NCBI RefSeq assembly: GCF_900473965.1
Contig: NZ_UCNJ01000002.1
Location: 186,001 to 250,000, forward strand
Direction: 5' to 3'
DNA: 64,000 nt
Source: Synechococcus sp. UW179A
Lineage (GTDB): Bacteria; Cyanobacteriota; Cyanobacteriia; PCC-6307; Cyanobiaceae
Of this stretch, positions 28,814 through 37,665 are shown piece by piece. Numbering within the stretch: position 1 is the stretch's first letter; each line of letters begins with the position of its first letter. The notes under the pieces were generated by a model. The model did not search any database, had not been told where the DNA came from, and saw nothing but the letters and a program-made list of their open reading frames with translations. The position numbers and the translations under genes were made by a program.

Positions 28814-29971
28814 ATGGAATTAATTTTCTCTCAGCTTTTAGATGGGATCAGCATTGGAGCTGTGCTCTTGCTTGCTGCAACTGGCTTGGCAATCGTGTTC
28901 GGATTGATGGGCGTCATTAATTTGGCGCACGGCGAGTTGATGATGGTCGGCGCCTATGTGACTTTCGTGATTCAGAATTTGTTTAAGCCATTAGGAGATG
29001 GCATTTTTCAACTTTATTATATTGTCGCTTTGTTCGTAGCTTTCATCGTCACTGCGTTGGTTGGTGTCCTCTTGGAGAGAACATTAATTAGGCAGTTATA
29101 TGGACGACCTCTAGAAACATTGTTGGCAACATGGGGCGTCAGCCTTGTTTTGATTCAATTCATCAGAAGTGTCTCCACTAGTATGGCGATAGGCATTGCA
29201 ATTGCACTTATTATTGGCTTTGCAGCTAAGAAATTTACACCTACAAAAATTCGCAAAGCATCATTTTATCCATATTTATCAGGCTTGATTTGGATTGTCT
29301 CTGCGATTGTGGGATTCATAGCAATTTCCGCTATGTCAGAGTCTAAGATATTAGCAAAGCCATGGTTTGGCCCCAGAAATATTGATGTTACTGCTCCGAA
29401 ATGGCTACAGGGTAGTTGGGGATCAATCGCTGGAATTGAGCTTCCAGGTATTCGAATTTTTATCATTGTTTTGTCAGCCTTATTGCTAGCTCTTGTTGCA
29501 TGGTTCCTCACTAAAAGTGTGTGGGGACTGCGGATTAGAGCAGTGACACAGAATCGTCAGATGAGCAATTGTCTTGGTATACCAACCGATAGTGTTGACA
29601 GCATCACCTTTGGAATTGGCTCTGGTTTGGCTGGTGTTGCTGGGGCAGCCATCACCCTTCTTGGATCCGTTGGTCCCAATCTGGGCGCAGCATATATCGT
29701 TTCCTGCTTCATGGTTATTGTTCTGGGAGGTGTTGGAAACCTTGTCGGAACTGTTATCGCGTCTTTGATGCTGGGAATCATTCAATCCATCATTGGATCT
29801 GGATCTTTATTGATTGCTTTTCCAGAAATGCCTACTGCAGCAGCAGCAGTCGTTGAATTTTTCGCAACGACAAGCATGTCATATGTCCTGATATTTATTT
29901 TCATTATCGCTTTCTTGCAGTTCAAGCCAACAGGCATGTTCCCCCAGAAGGGACGTTCTGTTGAGGCCTGA
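28814..29971 (+). CDS. urtB: Urea ABC transporter permease UrtB
   Basis: The 385-residue inner membrane protein of the LivH type has about 8-10 membrane segments and the motif GLMGVINLAHGELMMVGAY near residues 30-50. Other matches are LLERTLIRQLYGRPLETLLATWGVSL and GSGLAGVAGA. It forms the channel with UrtC. The ATG follows a T-rich 70-base gap after urtA, which may hold an attenuating structure. Confidence 0.95.
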   Translation: MELIFSQLLDGISIGAVLLLAATGLAIVFGLMGVINLAHGELMMVGAYVTFVIQNLFKPLGDGIFQLYYIVALFVAFIVTALVGVLLERTLIRQLYGRPLETLLATWGVSLVLIQFIRSVSTSMAIGIAIALIIGFAAKKFTPTKIRKASFYPYLSGLIWIVSAIVGFIAISAMSESKILAKPWFGPRNIDVTAPKWLQGSWGSIAGIELPGIRIFIIVLSALLLALVAWFLTKSVWGLRIRAVTQNRQMSNCLGIPTDSVDSITFGIGSGLAGVAGAAITLLGSVGPNLGAAYIVSCFMVIVLGGVGNLVGTVIASLMLGIIQSIIGSGSLLIAFPEMPTAAAAVVEFFATTSMSYVLIFIFIIAFLQFKPTGMFPQKGRSVEA

Positions 29972-29994
29972 TTAACTAATTCCCTGTATTACTC

Positions 29995-31131
29995 ATGAAA
30001 CTTTTCCGCCAACTCATCCCTTGGATTCTTCTGGCCTTCGCATTCTTTGTGCTGCCAGCGATTCTTTCCCAATTTCGATTGAATCTCTTTGGTCGCTATT
30101 TCTCTTTGGCAATTGTTGCTCTTGGTATTGATCTTATTTGGGGATATACAGGCCTATTAAGTTTGGGACAAGGTATCTTCTTTGCCTTAGGAGGTTATGC
30201 TATAGCGATGCATTTGCTGCTTGTCACGAATAATGATTTCACAACCGGAGCAAATGGATTGCCTAAGTTTTTTGAAAACTATGGTGTTGACAATTTGCCC
30301 TTCTTTTGGGAGCCATTTTGGTCATTTCCAGTCACTTTAATCGCTATATGGGTCATACCTGCTGTTGTGTCTGGCCTTGTTGGATATCTGATTTTTAGGA
30401 ACAGGATTAAAGGAGTTTATTTCTCAATTATCACACAAGCTTCATTGATGGTTTTTTACCATTTCTTTAATGGACAACAAAAGCTTGTAAACGGAACAAA
30501 TGGTCTAAAAACATCCACGACCGAACTCTTTGGCATGATTGTTGGTTCCGATAGTGCTCAATTAGTGTTTTATCGAATCACACTCATATTGCTCCCACTT
30601 GCATATCTTTTGTGCAAATTTCTGACTAGTGGTCGTTTCGGAGATGCATTAATTGGGATTAGAGATGATGAAGCTCGGGTCCGTTTTACAGGATTTAATC
30701 CAGTTCCATTTAAAGTCATTGTTTTCCTAGTTGCTGGAGGACTCGCTGGAGTTTCTGGAGCTTTGTACACAGTACAGTCGGGAATTGTTTCGCCACAATA
30801 CATGGCTATTTCGATGTCTATCGAGATGGTTATCTGGGTTGCAGTTGGTGGAAGGGGCACATTAGTCGGGCCTATTATAGGAGCCGTTTTGGTTAATTAT
30901 CTTCGAAGTTTGGTCAGTGAAGCACTACCAGAAGCCTGGCTTTTTGTTCAAGGAGGTCTCTTCATTTTTGTGGTAGTCCTTATGCCAGACGGAATTTATG
31001 GATGGATAACAAAAGGAGGTTTAACCACTATGCTTGCGGCATTTGGAATTACTAAAAAATCTAAAACATACCCGCGCATCGATGTTGATGAGCAGATTAA
31101 TCTGGAGCCGAAAACAATTATTCAAAAATAG
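29995..31131 (+). CDS. urtC: Urea ABC transporter permease UrtC
   Basis: The 378-residue LivM-type permease has DLIWGYTGLLSLGQGIFFALGGYA-type sequence in its first third and GVSGALYTVQSGIVSP further on. It pairs with UrtB in the membrane. The gene starts 23 bases after urtB. Confidence 0.95.
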   Translation: MKLFRQLIPWILLAFAFFVLPAILSQFRLNLFGRYFSLAIVALGIDLIWGYTGLLSLGQGIFFALGGYAIAMHLLLVTNNDFTTGANGLPKFFENYGVDNLPFFWEPFWSFPVTLIAIWVIPAVVSGLVGYLIFRNRIKGVYFSIITQASLMVFYHFFNGQQKLVNGTNGLKTSTTELFGMIVGSDSAQLVFYRITLILLPLAYLLCKFLTSGRFGDALIGIRDDEARVRFTGFNPVPFKVIVFLVAGGLAGVSGALYTVQSGIVSPQYMAISMSIEMVIWVAVGGRGTLVGPIIGAVLVNYLRSLVSEALPEAWLFVQGGLFIFVVVLMPDGIYGWITKGGLTTMLAAFGITKKSKTYPRIDVDEQINLEPKTIIQK

Positions 31132-31170
31132 CAAGATCCATTTGATTTCCATCCATTATCCCTTCCTTCT

Positions 31171-31920
31171 ATGCCAACACCAATTCTTGAGCTAGATGAT
31201 GTAAGCGTCGATTTCGATGGCTTCTTTGCATTGACCGATCTCTCTCTATCACTTCACCCTGGAGAGCTTCGATCGATTATTGGGCCTAATGGTGCAGGGA
31301 AAACTACTTTTCTCGACGTCATTACTGGCAAAGTCAGGCCTACAAAAGGCTCTGTATCATTGCGTGGGCAAAGCATTCTTGGGCTGTCTGAGCAGAAAAT
31401 TTCTCGTCTCGGTGTTGGCCGTAAGTTTCAAACACCGCGCGTCTTTGAAAATTTGTCTGTTATTCGTAACCTTGAATTTGCTGCTTCTCCAAACAAGTCT
31501 CCTTTCAAATTAATGTTTGAATCTCTTACCTCAACTGTCAAAGATGAGGTACATCGAATCATGGATTATGTGGGTCTTGCACCATATGCAAAAGTTGATG
31601 CGGGTTCCCTTTCTCACGGTCAGAAGCAATGGCTTGCCATCTCCATGTTGGTTGCACAAGCTCCGGATGTGATTCTATTGGATGAACCTGTCGCAGGTCT
31701 GACTGACGAAGAAACCGCAAGAACCGCTGAACTCATCAAATCACTCGCCGGTGATCATACGGTTGTTGTGATTGAGCACGACATGGAGTTCATTCGCGAC
31801 CTAGGAGCACCGGTTACTGTTCTCCACCAAGGTAAGCTGCTGACTCAGGGCATGATCGATGATGTTAAACAGGACCCTAGAGTGATTGAGGTTTATCTAG
31901 GTCAGTCTGATGATGATTGA
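31171..31920 (+). CDS. urtD: Urea ABC transporter ATPase UrtD
   Basis: The 249-residue ATP-binding subunit has Walker A GPNGAGKTT near residue 38, signature SLSHGQKQW (a variant of LSGGQ), and Walker B VILLDEPVAGL. The LivG-type RKFQTPRVFENLSV segment is present. It powers uptake together with UrtE. Confidence 0.95.
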   Translation: MPTPILELDDVSVDFDGFFALTDLSLSLHPGELRSIIGPNGAGKTTFLDVITGKVRPTKGSVSLRGQSILGLSEQKISRLGVGRKFQTPRVFENLSVIRNLEFAASPNKSPFKLMFESLTSTVKDEVHRIMDYVGLAPYAKVDAGSLSHGQKQWLAISMLVAQAPDVILLDEPVAGLTDEETARTAELIKSLAGDHTVVVIEHDMEFIRDLGAPVTVLHQGKLLTQGMIDDVKQDPRVIEVYLGQSDDD

Positions 31921-31972
31921 CTCTCTATCTTTAAATAATGCTGTCCATTTTTCTTGTTTGTGTTAATTTGCC

Positions 31973-32701
31973 ATGACTTCTTCTACAACCACTAAGACAA
32001 TTCTCCAGGTCTCAGGTTTGAATGTTTATTATGGGGAAAGTCATATTCTTCGAAATGTTGACTTGCACATTCCTGAAGGTCAAATGATATGCTTGATTGG
32101 CAGGAATGGAGTTGGAAAAACCACTTTCCTGAAGTCAATCATTGGCCTTCTAAATCAAGAAAGTGGCACGATTGAGTACGATGGAACCTTACTGCAAGCT
32201 CAGGCACCTTATCAACGTGCCAATAAGGGTATTGGCTATGTATCACAGGGTCGTGACATCATTCCACGCATTACAGTCAAGGAAAATCTACTTCTAGGTA
32301 TGGAGTCACTACCGGGAGGCCTCGCTAAAAATCGTCATATTGATCCAATTGTTTTTGAGCTTTTTCCCATTCTCGAGCAATTTCTTAATCGGCGAGGCGG
32401 CGACCTTAGTGGCGGTCAACAGCAACAACTTGCTATTGCTCGCGCCTTGCTTGGAAAGCCCAAGCTTTTGCTTTTGGATGAACCCACTGAGGGAATTCAA
32501 CCTTCTATTATCCTTGATATTGAGAATGCTGTGCAGCGAATTGTACGTGAAACAGGGATCAGTGTTCTTCTAGTTGAACAACATCTTCATTTTGTTAAAA
32601 AGTCTAGTTACTATTATGCGATGCAACGTGGAGGAATCGTTTCAAGTGGTCCTACTGGAGCATTGTCCGATGATGTTATTCAGGAGTTCTTGACAGTCTG
32701 A
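31973..32701 (+). CDS. urtE: Urea ABC transporter ATPase UrtE
   Basis: The 242-residue LivF-type ATPase has Walker A GRNGVGKTT, a standard signature DLSGGQQQQLAIARAL, and Walker B LLLDEPTEGIQPSI. It is the last gene of the operon and is followed by a strong hairpin at 32865-32890. Confidence 0.95.
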   Translation: MTSSTTTKTILQVSGLNVYYGESHILRNVDLHIPEGQMICLIGRNGVGKTTFLKSIIGLLNQESGTIEYDGTLLQAQAPYQRANKGIGYVSQGRDIIPRITVKENLLLGMESLPGGLAKNRHIDPIVFELFPILEQFLNRRGGDLSGGQQQQLAIARALLGKPKLLLLDEPTEGIQPSIILDIENAVQRIVRETGISVLLVEQHLHFVKKSSYYYAMQRGGIVSSGPTGALSDDVIQEFLTV

Positions 32702-32864
32702 ACAGTCTTAATTTAATAGGAGCAAAACTATCATCCACGTTTCAGTTATTGATTGCCTTTCTACTCAATGCAGGCATAGTCAAATATCTTAGCCCTATGT
32801 CTTGTCATGCAATTGGGCCTTTAGTTTCCTAGTTGGTTTGATTCAACTGTCTCTGTGCAAAAAA

Positions 32865-32890
32865 AGACCTCAGGTGAATACCTGAGGTCT
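32865..32890. terminator. Bidirectional terminator between urtE and amidase gene
   Basis: AGACCTCAGGT (32865-32875) pairs perfectly with ACCTGAGGTCT (32880-32890) around a GAAT loop. An A-run precedes it and AAATTTTT follows. It lies between two convergent genes and can stop transcripts from both sides. Confidence 0.9.
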
Positions 32891-32921
32891 AAATTTTTCT
32901 GTTAATGAGCTAATGATTTTG

Positions 32922-33995
32922 TTATGTCTGTGCCATTGCAGGCACTTTTTCTGAGATTGAAGGTGTTTCGGTGCTGTGTCCATTGCCTGATGCAGGCAAC
33001 GGACCTAGTTGGACTCCTTCTGGATAATACTTCCAACCGTCTCTAATCTTGACTTTATCGTCCCAGGGTAGTTTGTATTCACCGTTTGCTAGATCTTTGA
33101 CCCATGTGAGATAGTTTTCTTTTTCTCCCCCTGGCTTGCCAACATAAGCTCTGCACCCAAGGTTGAAAATGTTGTTTTCAAGCGCCCAGTTCTCCCTTGC
33201 TTTGTCAACAAGACGCGGGAACAATTCTGCGGTAACGATCTCCCATGGATTTCGGTGGCCTTGTTGGATTACATTGCCGTCGTAATTGCAGACAGTTCCT
33301 TCTCCAAAATAGTAGAAAACGTTATCATAGCCTGCAAGGTTAACAGAAATTGTATACATCAAATTCTGCCAGGCATTGGTTTGATTCGTCAAAATCCATT
33401 GATCATTGACTTGCGTTGAGTACCCAGAGATTCTGATGTAAACATTGGCTCCCTTGTAGGCTGCTTCTCGAGCTAACTCTGGGAACATTCCATCATGGCA
33501 AATACAAACCGCTAGCTTTGATCCCTTTGGACCTTCACAGACTGGCATTCCATAGTTGCCTGGAGACCAAGGTTCAATGGGTACCCAAGGCTGCAACTTC
33601 CTGTAGTGAAGTGCAATTTCTCCATCTGAGTTGATGATGATTGCAGTATTGAATGGTGGGAGACTCGGATCGTCGTTCTGCTCCATGAGGGAGAACACAC
33701 CCCACACGTCGTTTTCTTTGCATGCTTGGCGGAATCGATCGATTTCTGGTGAATCGATCCGCAGCAGCATCTCGTCGTAGGTCCAGATTTTAGTGTTTAG
33801 CCCTTGAGTTGAGTATTCGGGAAACACAATGAGGTCTAAGCCCGGATAGCCAGCCTTCGTATTCGCTAAGCACTTGCAGATTTTATCGACTTGGGTCTGA
33901 ATATCCTCCGGTCCTGTAATAACAGGGACAGGATATTGAACCATTGCTGTGAGCAATGCTTCATCCCATGAGCTGACGCTTCCTGTACTTGCCAT
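32922..33995 (-). CDS. amiF: Formamidase of the nitrilase superfamily (AmiF-type)
   Basis: The catalytic triad falls exactly at the numbers known for AmiF: E60 in IVFPEYS, K133 in HYRKLQPW and C166 in [10 protein letters not shown]. The enzyme would hydrolyse formamide, or another short aliphatic amide, to ammonia and the acid in the cytoplasm. The C-terminal region after about residue 330 is low-complexity. It faces the urt operon across a terminator and lies near fmdA. An NtcA-like site stands 50 bases upstream. Aliphatic amidase (AmiE) is the main alternative name. Confidence 0.85.
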   Translation of the reverse strand: MASTGSVSSWDEALLTAMVQYPVPVITGPEDIQTQVDKICKCLANTKAGYPGLDLIVFPEYSTQGLNTKIWTYDEMLLRIDSPEIDRFRQACKENDVWGVFSLMEQNDDPSLPPFNTAIIINSDGEIALHYRKLQPWVPIEPWSPGNYGMPVCEGPKGSKLAVCICHDGMFPELAREAAYKGANVYIRISGYSTQVNDQWILTNQTNAWQNLMYTISVNLAGYDNVFYYFGEGTVCNYDGNVIQQGHRNPWEIVTAELFPRLVDKARENWALENNIFNLGCRAYVGKPGGEKENYLTWVKDLANGEYKLPWDDKVKIRDGWKYYPEGVQLGPLPASGNGHSTETPSISEKVPAMAQT

Positions 33996-34046
33996 GAATG
34001 GATATGATAACCATTTTCACCATGCCACTTGCTCAAAAGGGTATAA

Positions 34047-34060
34047 GTAGCCAATGCAAC
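34047..34060 (-). promoter_or_regulatory. NtcA-like site upstream of amiF
   Basis: GTAGCCAATGCAAC on the plus strand is identical to the 14-mer upstream of nrtP. In the amiF direction it reads GTTGCATTGGCTAC. A TATCAT hexamer lies 37 bases further on and may be the -10 box. Confidence 0.45.
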
Positions 34061-34195
34061 ATTATTGAATACTTGTGAACGGACTGGAAGATTTTTGTAT
34101 CAATTGATAGAAATTTTTTTGTTTTTGCATCCCCTCCAATTTCTTTTTTGAAGTAAAAATAAATAAAAATGCTGAAATCAGTTTTGCCTTAGAAG

Positions 34196-34474
34196 TCAGC
34201 ATCCCCTGTTAAGCATCCATGGTCTTGAATCACTTTGTTTAAGCCTAGGCTTAACTCTATTATCTATTAAATCTTCACCTCGAACAAGTTTAGGCTCTTT
34301 TGTGCTTGTTTTGAGTCGGAGTGTTCCCGTTAAAGTTAGAGGTGGTGAATAGACACGCTGCCCTGCTCCTCCGCATTTGGGGCAAAGAGTATTTTTTGAT
34401 CGATCTTGAATTGTTGCCCATATTTCATACTGGCCGCAGTTGTTCTCTTCGCAGAGAAATTCATAAATAGGCAT
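34196..34474 (-). CDS. fmdB: FmdB-family zinc ribbon protein
   Basis: The 92-residue protein begins MPIYEFLCEENNCGQYE and continues to CPKCGGAGQRVYSPP, giving four Cys of a zinc ribbon in the FmdB layout. FmdB proteins sit next to formamidase genes and are thought to regulate or mature them. It follows fmdA by 47 bases on the same strand. The tail after residue 55 is not conserved. Confidence 0.85.
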   Translation of the reverse strand: MPIYEFLCEENNCGQYEIWATIQDRSKNTLCPKCGGAGQRVYSPPLTLTGTLRLKTSTKEPKLVRGEDLIDNRVKPRLKQSDSRPWMLNRGC

Positions 34475-34521
34475 TGAGTCAATCTGATTAAGTGCTTTTA
34501 TTAAGATAAGATTTTTTATTG

Positions 34522-35727
34522 CTAGCAGGGAAGTATGTCTTTGTCAAATATGGCCGTTGGCAATGCCAATGTGCAACATGCATTAGGAATATCTACGATG
34601 CCGCTTATTCTCCCTTCAACTGGCGCACAACTCAATAAAAGATATGCTTGTTCGCCCGTGTATCCAAATTTCTTCAGGTATTCAATTGTATTCAGACATG
34701 CTCGACGATAAGCGATATGAACATCCATGTAGTGTTGCTTACCTTCAAACTCGTCTACAGAAATTCCCTCAAAAACGAGATAATCACTGTAATGAGGTTC
34801 TACAGGGCTGGTTTTGAACATAGGGTTGATCATTCCGTATTTGGCGACACCTCCTTTGATGATGTCTACGTGAAGATCAAGATAACCCGACATCTCAATT
34901 GCTCCGCAAAACGAAATTTCACCATCTCCTTGTGAGAAATGGATGTCACCCATTGATAGCTTGGCTCCCTCAACATAAACGGGAAAATAGATACGTGTCC
35001 CTTTGGTCAGATTTTTGATATCGCAATTACCGCCGTGCTCCCGTGGCGGCACGGTCCTCGCTGCCTCATTGGCGATTCGATCGAATTCCTCAGCACCGAC
35101 AGTTCCCAGGATCGCGCTGTTTGGGTTTGGTAAAGCTGCTAAGACCGGTTCGCTTCCAGATAATCCCGCACCGTAGGTTCTTCGATCAGGAGCTGTATTC
35201 ACTAATTCTGTTTCTCTGCGATTCCATTCTTTTAAAAGTTCGTGGGATGGAGCGCAACCAATCAGGCCAGGGTGAGTAATCCCAGCAAATCGAACTCCGG
35301 GTATATGACGTGAGCTTGTATAGACACCTTGAAGGTCCCAAATCGCTTTTGCTGCTTTTGGATAATGATCGGTAAGGAATCCTCCACCATTTTCCTTTGC
35401 AAAAATTCCAGTAAATCCCCACTCGTCTCCTTGAAGTGCTCCAACTTCAAGAATGTCAACAACCAAAATGTCTCCAGGTTGTGCTCCATTGACCCATATT
35501 GGTCCACTAAGAACGTGAACAACTTCTAGGTTGACATCCGCTATGTCCTGTGGGTCGTCATTATCTTTAATTTGCCCGTCAGTCCAATCTTTACACTCGA
35601 TTCTGAAGGTTTCTCCCGGGTTCACCGATGCAATTGCCGGAATGTCTGGATGCCAGCGATTATGCCCAGGCATTTCCTGCTGGTCCATTGATTTTGTGAG
35701 ATCAACCTCGAATAATGTTTTAGGCAT
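34522..35727 (-). CDS. fmdA: Formamidase / acetamidase
   Basis: FmdA hydrolyses formamide to formate and ammonia. The 401-residue protein has GHNRWHPDIPA near the N-terminus, FAGITHPGLIGCAPS, REHGGNCDIKNL and MGDIHFSQGDGEISFCGAIE, all typical of the FmdA/AmdA family. This family is unrelated to AmiF, so the window carries two unrelated enzymes for the same type of substrate. An NtcA-like promoter lies upstream at 35776-35789. Confidence 0.93.
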   Translation of the reverse strand: MPKTLFEVDLTKSMDQQEMPGHNRWHPDIPAIASVNPGETFRIECKDWTDGQIKDNDDPQDIADVNLEVVHVLSGPIWVNGAQPGDILVVDILEVGALQGDEWGFTGIFAKENGGGFLTDHYPKAAKAIWDLQGVYTSSRHIPGVRFAGITHPGLIGCAPSHELLKEWNRRETELVNTAPDRRTYGAGLSGSEPVLAALPNPNSAILGTVGAEEFDRIANEAARTVPPREHGGNCDIKNLTKGTRIYFPVYVEGAKLSMGDIHFSQGDGEISFCGAIEMSGYLDLHVDIIKGGVAKYGMINPMFKTSPVEPHYSDYLVFEGISVDEFEGKQHYMDVHIAYRRACLNTIEYLKKFGYTGEQAYLLLSCAPVEGRISGIVDIPNACCTLALPTAIFDKDILPC

Positions 35728-35775
35728 AATGAATTTTCAATATTTAATAAATAGCTCAGGCCATCTACATAAACT

Positions 35776-35789
35776 GTCAAAAGAGCTAC
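35776..35789 (-). promoter_or_regulatory. NtcA-like promoter of fmdA
   Basis: In the fmdA direction the site is GTAGCTCTTTTGAC (GT-N10-AC). Exactly 22 bases later comes TATTTA, which suits a -10 box. This is the spacing of NtcA-activated class II promoters. Confidence 0.45.
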
Positions 35790-35974
35790 ATTATTTACTA
35801 GTTATCAATGACTTTATGGTATCTATGCCGGCTGCAATATTTGCCGTTTTGTGCTATGTATGAATATAGGAATGATAATCATTTTCGTTTGTGCGGTTCG
35901 GGCAGCGCTGTTGTGATTTTTTCTGGAATCATTTACTTCTGTTGCCTTGGCTTAATAGGATTGGCTGGTTTGGG

Positions 35975-36499
35975 TTATGAATTCTTGGCTTCAATGTTCT
36001 GATCGTTGAAGTCACCCTTTCTGCATAGATTTTGTGCCAATCTCTTTGCCCATGCGGGTGGTTTCTCTTTGCCTTTCGATATGTCTTCGCCGTTAAACTT
36101 TAATAATAGTTGCCACTCTGTATTTCCTCCTTCCTGGCCTGCATCACTTGGATTACTAATTGTCTTTCCATAAATGTTGTCATAATCAGGCCAGCCTTCC
36201 AGGCCAGGCATGCTGCAGATCGCGTTAATCTCGTAATGTGTGGTCCCTGCTGAAGGAGTTTCAATTTTTACTCCTCCGTCATAGAGGCCGTTTGGTTGGC
36301 CAGCTCGAAATGGTGCTGTTAGTACTACTTGAGCATCATCGGTCGCGACAAGAACCTCGCCGACTTTGGCACTTTTCGCTGGAACTTCATCGACTTGAGA
36401 TTGATCATCGATTTTTTTTGGACTCGAATCGCACCCACTGGCAAGGCCCAATGTTGCCATGATGATGATGCAGCTCATCAGTTGATTTTTTTTGTTCAT
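35975..36499 (-). CDS. Predicted lipoprotein, unknown function
   Basis: The 174-residue protein has a lipoprotein signal with lipobox LASGC at about residues 19-23, then an acidic linker. The remaining domain contains paired Cys (ICSMPG and NLCRKGD) and ends NQNIEAKNS-like. No family is recognised. It is a lone leftward gene beside the DUF4278 gene, and the two share a 176-base divergent region with a perfect NtcA box. Confidence 0.6.
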   Translation of the reverse strand: MNKKNQLMSCIIIMATLGLASGCDSSPKKIDDQSQVDEVPAKSAKVGEVLVATDDAQVVLTAPFRAGQPNGLYDGGVKIETPSAGTTHYEINAICSMPGLEGWPDYDNIYGKTISNPSDAGQEGGNTEWQLLLKFNGEDISKGKEKPPAWAKRLAQNLCRKGDFNDQNIEAKNS

Positions 36500-36608
36500 G
36501 CAGTTTGGATCTGATTGCAGAGGAATTGTTTAGAGGGCCAGATGCTAAGAATTGTCTCAATTTGGTCAAAGGGCTTTACTTTTATAGATCTTTTGAGCAC
36601 TTTTGAAT

Positions 36609-36624
36609 TGTAGTCTTAGCTACA
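36609..36624 (+). promoter_or_regulatory. Perfect NtcA box upstream of DUF4278 gene
   Basis: TGTAGTCTTAGCTACA contains GTA-N8-TAC with the extra outer T and A of the best sites. TAACGC lies 22 bases downstream, in -10 position, and the gene begins about 30 bases later. The divergent lipoprotein gene could also use it. Confidence 0.6.
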
Positions 36625-36675
36625 TGATTCGTTCACCTTTTTGTTTAACGCGAAAAGGCGCATTCACTTCAGGCC

Positions 36676-36963
36676 ATGGAACGGGGACCTGAGATGCTTC
36701 GGATTTCTTCAATGACAACACTTACGTTTCGTGGCGTTCGCTATGAGCCGCGTTCCCTTCCGGTTGATAAGCCTTGTCAAACCCTCACTTACCGGAGAGC
36801 AACCTATCGAGTACGCCAGCTCGAGGCATCCCTCGCGGGTGACCTGTGTGTGCCCGACGGCTTCATCCGCTCAAAGCAGACGGCCAAACTGATTGGGGTT
36901 CCTTTGGAGTCATGCGCAACTAAGCACCTCGTGTATCGAGGTATTTCCTACTCAAAGTGTTAA
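36676..36963 (+). CDS. DUF4278 protein
   Basis: The small protein has two copies of the DUF4278 type motif: LTFRGVRYE near the start and LTYRRATYRVRQLE in the middle, with a third partial one (LVYRGISY) at the end. Function is unknown; the family is common in cyanobacteria. Homologues usually begin at a Met like that at 36712 (MTTLTFRGV), which is an alternative start giving 83 residues. A perfect NtcA box upstream suggests nitrogen control. Confidence 0.75.
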   Translation: MERGPEMLRISSMTTLTFRGVRYEPRSLPVDKPCQTLTYRRATYRVRQLEASLAGDLCVPDGFIRSKQTAKLIGVPLESCATKHLVYRGISYSKC

Positions 36964-37203
36964 TAACACCGTTAACAAGAGCTCATTTTCTTGAGTTCTA
37001 AACTTATGGGATGTTGCAGATTTCAAAACAGTTAATAAGGCCGCCCGAACTTTGCATAGGCAGGTCTAATTATGATTGTTTCCTGCAGATGGAAGATTTG
37101 TTTTGAGTCAGCAGCTATTTAGATGGGCCTTGGAAGGATCTTCTGTTGGGATTTAATTTGATTCTACTAGAGTTTGTCGTTGATGTAAATAATTTCAATA
37201 TTT

Positions 37204-37449
37204 TCAACTTGCATATGCAGTTTCTGTCGTTATGTCTCTTTTAATTGAGTGGTCGGCGACGTAGCCGCGAATATCGAGCATTTGTCCCTGTGGTGACATC
37301 TTCCACAGTTCAAGGCGTGCTTCTTTTGGAGCCTCGAACCAGAAGAACTCTTTCGGCATGACAACCTTCTCGAGGTAGAAATTATTTTGGCCTATGCATT
37401 TAACGATCACCATCTTGTTGGTCTCGTTCTGGTACACGCATTCAATCAT
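37204..37449 (-). CDS. DUF1830 protein
   Basis: The 81-residue protein starts MIECVYQNETNKMVIVKCIG and contains NNFYLEKVVMPKEFFWFEAP, the DUF1830 signature. The family is limited to cyanobacteria and has no known role. An NtcA-like site (37572-37585) lies about 120 bases upstream. Confidence 0.85.
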   Translation of the reverse strand: MIECVYQNETNKMVIVKCIGQNNFYLEKVVMPKEFFWFEAPKEARLELWKMSPQGQMLDIRGYVADHSIKRDITTETAYAS

Positions 37450-37571
37450 CTGAAATTAAATAGAGTATCTTTAATTTCTCGAGGATTGATCTGTAAAAAT
37501 GTCTAATCTATAACCAAACTCAAACTTTGTTGATATGAATTTTCTCGCTTGATACCAAACGCACTTATTGG

Positions 37572-37585
37572 GTAGTCGATGCAAC
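37572..37585 (-). promoter_or_regulatory. NtcA-like site upstream of DUF1830 gene
   Basis: The plus-strand sequence GTAGTCGATGCAAC fits GT-N10-AC. It differs at two positions from the 14-mer shared by the nrtP and amiF upstream regions. Confidence 0.35.
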
Positions 37586-37623
37586 ATTTGGATTGGTTCG
37601 CTGTGTTACACCTGTTATTTCTT

Positions 37624-37641
37624 CCTCACTGATTGGTGAGG
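37624..37641 (-). terminator. Possible hairpin after gpgS
   Basis: CCTCAC and GTGAGG pair around a six-base loop, 25 bases past the gpgS stop. No good T-run follows on the gpgS strand, so this is a weak call. Confidence 0.3.
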
Positions 37642-37665
37642 GAGGTCTCGTTTTTGCGGTACTCC

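Noticed and set aside
35808-36002. Rightward 64-codon frame with a hydrophobic stretch.
   Set aside because: It overlaps the lipoprotein gene end, has no ribosome binding site and no family likeness.
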